Below are positions 4,978 through 6,805 of a stretch of 6,805 nucleotides of DNA, piece after piece. How positions within the stretch are numbered: the first letter of the stretch is position 1; every line of letters begins with the position of its first letter. Made by a program: the position numbers and the translations under genes. The notes under the pieces are model-generated. The model was not told the DNA's origin, searched no databases, and worked only from the letters and a program-made list of their open reading frames with translations. The DNA is from Oceanospirillaceae bacterium UBA1126 (lineage in GTDB: Bacteria > Pseudomonadota > Gammaproteobacteria > Pseudomonadales > Balneatricaceae), in NCBI GenBank assembly GCA_002312935.1, contig DCAT01000133.1, positions 1-6,805 on the forward strand, in the 5' to 3' direction.

Positions 4978-6805
4978 TACACATTTGGGGTTTATTGATG
5001 GTGTTGAGTGGGTCGTTATTGTCGCTGACAAGCGCTGCGGCTAACTCTAACCCCGATGTATTGCTTAATTTTCAACGCAATGCGCCTGCTGATACACCAT
5101 TCTATGTCGACGGACTGGTTGACAAAGAAACGGCTGCTGTAACCCAAAGCTTAGCTCTTTATAGCCTTGAGTTAGAGCTTTTAAAAGACCAATTAGAAGC
5201 GCTGAGCGCTAGCCAGTACAGTGAAGAAATTAATTTCCTTGTAGCTTTGTTAAAGCATAGCCTAGAAGCTCAAAATAAAGGGCATGATGCTTTACGCCGC
5301 TACTATGGCCTGAATAATAATTTGGCCAGCGCAGCTTATTTAGATGGGTTAATTCCTGTATTACAACTGGCCATTAATGATGAAACTGCGTTAATCAACG
5401 CCTTCACCCAGGCCAGTAAGGATAGTGGTGTAGCGCATAAAACACAGGTATGGGGACGCCACACGGTTGACTACTGGGTGTTGCAAACCAAGCAAGATTT
5501 TGGTTTTGATGTGTGGTTGGCTTTAGCCGTAAACGATAACGTGGCAAGTGTTGCCTTAATGCCGGCGCAGCTTTCGCAAGCGCGACGTTTAGATGTGTTA
5601 GGCCTATTACCAGAAGCATACTCTCTCGCTGATAGCCAAGGTATGGCGGTAATGCGAGAGGCTGAAGGTTTTTTGAGCTATACGGCTGGATTTATTAATG
5701 TGCACGAGGTCGCACGACTCGTGACTGATCCGCGCAGTAGTAAAGCGGGAGAAGACTTGCTTGCACTTTCTGGCCAAAAGGTGATATCACCGGTTTCTGT
5801 TGCTTGCCAACGTGATTGGTTGGCGTTGGCTCAGTCTGTGCCTAAGTTAGTGTTTGGCTATGACCGCATGCGCCAGCATAAAAATGGTGCTCAGTTTAAA
5901 GGCCATATGCTGTTGCAAATGCAAAATGAAGCGCTCATACGTGCCCTTAAAAAGCTTAATGGCAGCCTTCCTAGTTACTCGTTATCGCCTAAAGATGTGC
6001 TGTTATCAGCTGCTTTTGGTCTGGATATGAGCGCCTTGATGCCAGTTATTAGCCAAGTTAGGAGGCAGGCACTTTCTGTAGATTTTGACTGTGAGGAACT
6101 CATAGCAATGCAAGCTGAGTTAATGTCTGCTGAACTTTCAGTATTGATGGTAGCTGCAGCAGCAGGGCAAGGTGTAAGTGGTGTTGCTGGCGCCATTTAT
6201 GATATAGATCTATCTGCCATAGCGAATGGTAATTTTGTTATCGATGCACTTGTCTCAGTGACCACAGAATCCCCCGAGTTATTATCAAGTTTGGTCTCAT
6301 TTGTACCCCAGTTAGAGGATGTTGAAGTACCTTTGGATGGTTCAAGTGTTGCTCTAAAATTAGCAAATTTACCCATGGGTTTAGACCCAAAGTTGGCTCA
6401 AAAAGGCCAGCATATGGTTATATTTAATGGCTCAGAGGCAGCCAAAGCTGCTCGGCTCTTGGCATTTGAAAAGCCTAATAAACAGGGTTTTTTTGCCACT
6501 TCTGCAAATTATAAAAAAATGGCTGATGTCGCTAATAAAGCGTTAGACGTAGTCGCTAATATAGGTGTTTCTGAAGTAAGTGATTGTGTTGAACTACATA
6601 CCAGTATTGCAACCTTGTATGGCACGGAAGCTGAGGTAACAATGCAAGTGGCTGCTGAGAACAAAGGTATTCGATTTGATTTTAGCACCTCTGTTATTAC
6701 GCCAGATGAGTTATCAAACATACGTATTAGAGCCGGTCGCTATCAACTAAAAATGCTTAGTGAAGGCTGTGAGTGGATGCCTGTGGGCACCGAAACTTTA
6801 AAGTC
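4965..6805 (+). CDS. Large exported protein of unknown function, N-terminal 613 residues (3' end outside window)
   Basis: The frame is open without a stop from ATG 4965 to the right edge. Residues 1-26 look like a signal peptide: hydrophobic IWGLLMVLSGSLLSLTSAAA, with possible cleavage after Ala24 or Ala25, so the product is probably periplasmic or outside the cell. The n-region lacks Lys/Arg, and the start is in doubt (see the short ORF at 4930). The mature part opens with PADTPFY (41-47), then a helical segment (about 53-112). Next are alternating strand and helix segments, such as AAYLDGLIPVLQLAI (about 123-136) followed by a helix, and NFVIDALVSVTT (423-434) followed by another. Four cysteines (281, 376, 541, 602) could form disulfides. 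No catalytic motif, lipobox or transmembrane segment is evident apart from the signal. The style recalls conserved gammaproteobacterial proteins of unknown function and faintly DUF3352-type proteins; I do not recognise the family firmly. It has its own upstream region, separate from the GST gene. Confidence 0.8.
   Translation, partial: MGIVIHIWGLLMVLSGSLLSLTSAAANSNPDVLLNFQRNAPADTPFYVDGLVDKETAAVTQSLALYSLELELLKDQLEALSASQYSEEINFLVALLKHSLEAQNKGHDALRRYYGLNNNLASAAYLDGLIPVLQLAINDETALINAFTQASKDSGVAHKTQVWGRHTVDYWVLQTKQDFGFDVWLALAVNDNVASVALMPAQLSQARRLDVLGLLPEAYSLADSQGMAVMREAEGFLSYTAGFINVHEVARLVTDPRSSKAGEDLLALSGQKVISPVSVACQRDWLALAQSVPKLVFGYDRMRQHKNGAQFKGHMLLQMQNEALIRALKKLNGSLPSYSLSPKDVLLSAAFGLDMSALMPVISQVRRQALSVDFDCEELIAMQAELMSAELSVLMVAAAAGQGVSGVAGAIYDIDLSAIANGNFVIDALVSVTTESPELLSSLVSFVPQLEDVEVPLDGSSVALKLANLPMGLDPKLAQKGQHMVIFNGSEAAKAARLLAFEKPNKQGFFATSANYKKMADVANKALDVVANIGVSEVSDCVELHTSIATLYGTEAEVTMQVAAENKGIRFDFSTSVITPDELSNIRIRAGRYQLKMLSEGCEWMPVGTETLK

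Noticed and set aside
4800..4982. 60-codon minus-strand ORF in the intergenic region
   Set aside because: No ribosome binding site, low-complexity composition without recognisable motifs, and it covers the start region of the plus-strand gene.
5703..5723. Hairpin CACGAG/CTCGTG
   Set aside because: It lies inside the coding frame and has no T tract; probably a coincidence of codon sequence.
5404..6721. Three minus-strand ORFs (5404-5619, 5975-6196, 6509-6721)
   Set aside because: All lie antisense to the continuous exported-protein frame and show no motif of their own.
1..6805. CRISPR array, insertion sequence or phage defence system
   Set aside because: No regular repeats, transposase, terminal inverted repeats or known defence-gene motifs are seen on either strand.

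Overview
The window looks like chromosomal DNA of a marine gammaproteobacterium, most likely an Alteromonadales relative (Alteromonas/Glaciecola/Paraglaciecola type). This is inferred from moderate-to-low GC, gene style, a tRNA with encoded CCA, and the combination of an SMP-30 lactonase with a GH42 beta-galactosidase. The assignment rests on pattern recognition, not on a search.

Left third (1-3420, + strand): the 3' part of a galactose-use operon. It holds the C-terminal half of an SMP-30/regucalcin-type sugar lactonase, a complete cytoplasmic GH42 beta-galactosidase and a complete aldose 1-epimerase (GalM). The genes overlap by 11 bp and 4 bp, so they are probably translationally coupled. 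The set fits hydrolysis of imported beta-galactosides, anomer equilibration of galactose, and opening of galactonolactone in an oxidative (De Ley-Doudoroff-like) route. The dehydrogenase, dehydratase, kinase and aldolase of that route would lie outside the window.

Middle (3421-3788): a single tRNA-Val (anticodon GAC) with a very good sigma-70 promoter, a GC-rich discriminator and a strong intrinsic terminator, followed by a second weaker hairpin. Next (3789-4427, - strand) is a stand-alone glutathione S-transferase-like protein, convergent with the tRNA.

Right part (4428-6805): a 537-bp AT-rich gap without a recognisable gene, then a long reading frame (4965 to the right edge, 613 codons visible, no stop). 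It has a signal-peptide-like N-terminus and encodes an exported protein of unknown function. Its start region is odd: the best ribosome binding site serves a 15-codon frame that stops inside the beginning of the long frame. This means either a leader peptide or a frameshift at the N-terminus. I see no CRISPR array, insertion sequence or phage gene. The exported unknown protein and its start region are the least explained parts of the window.
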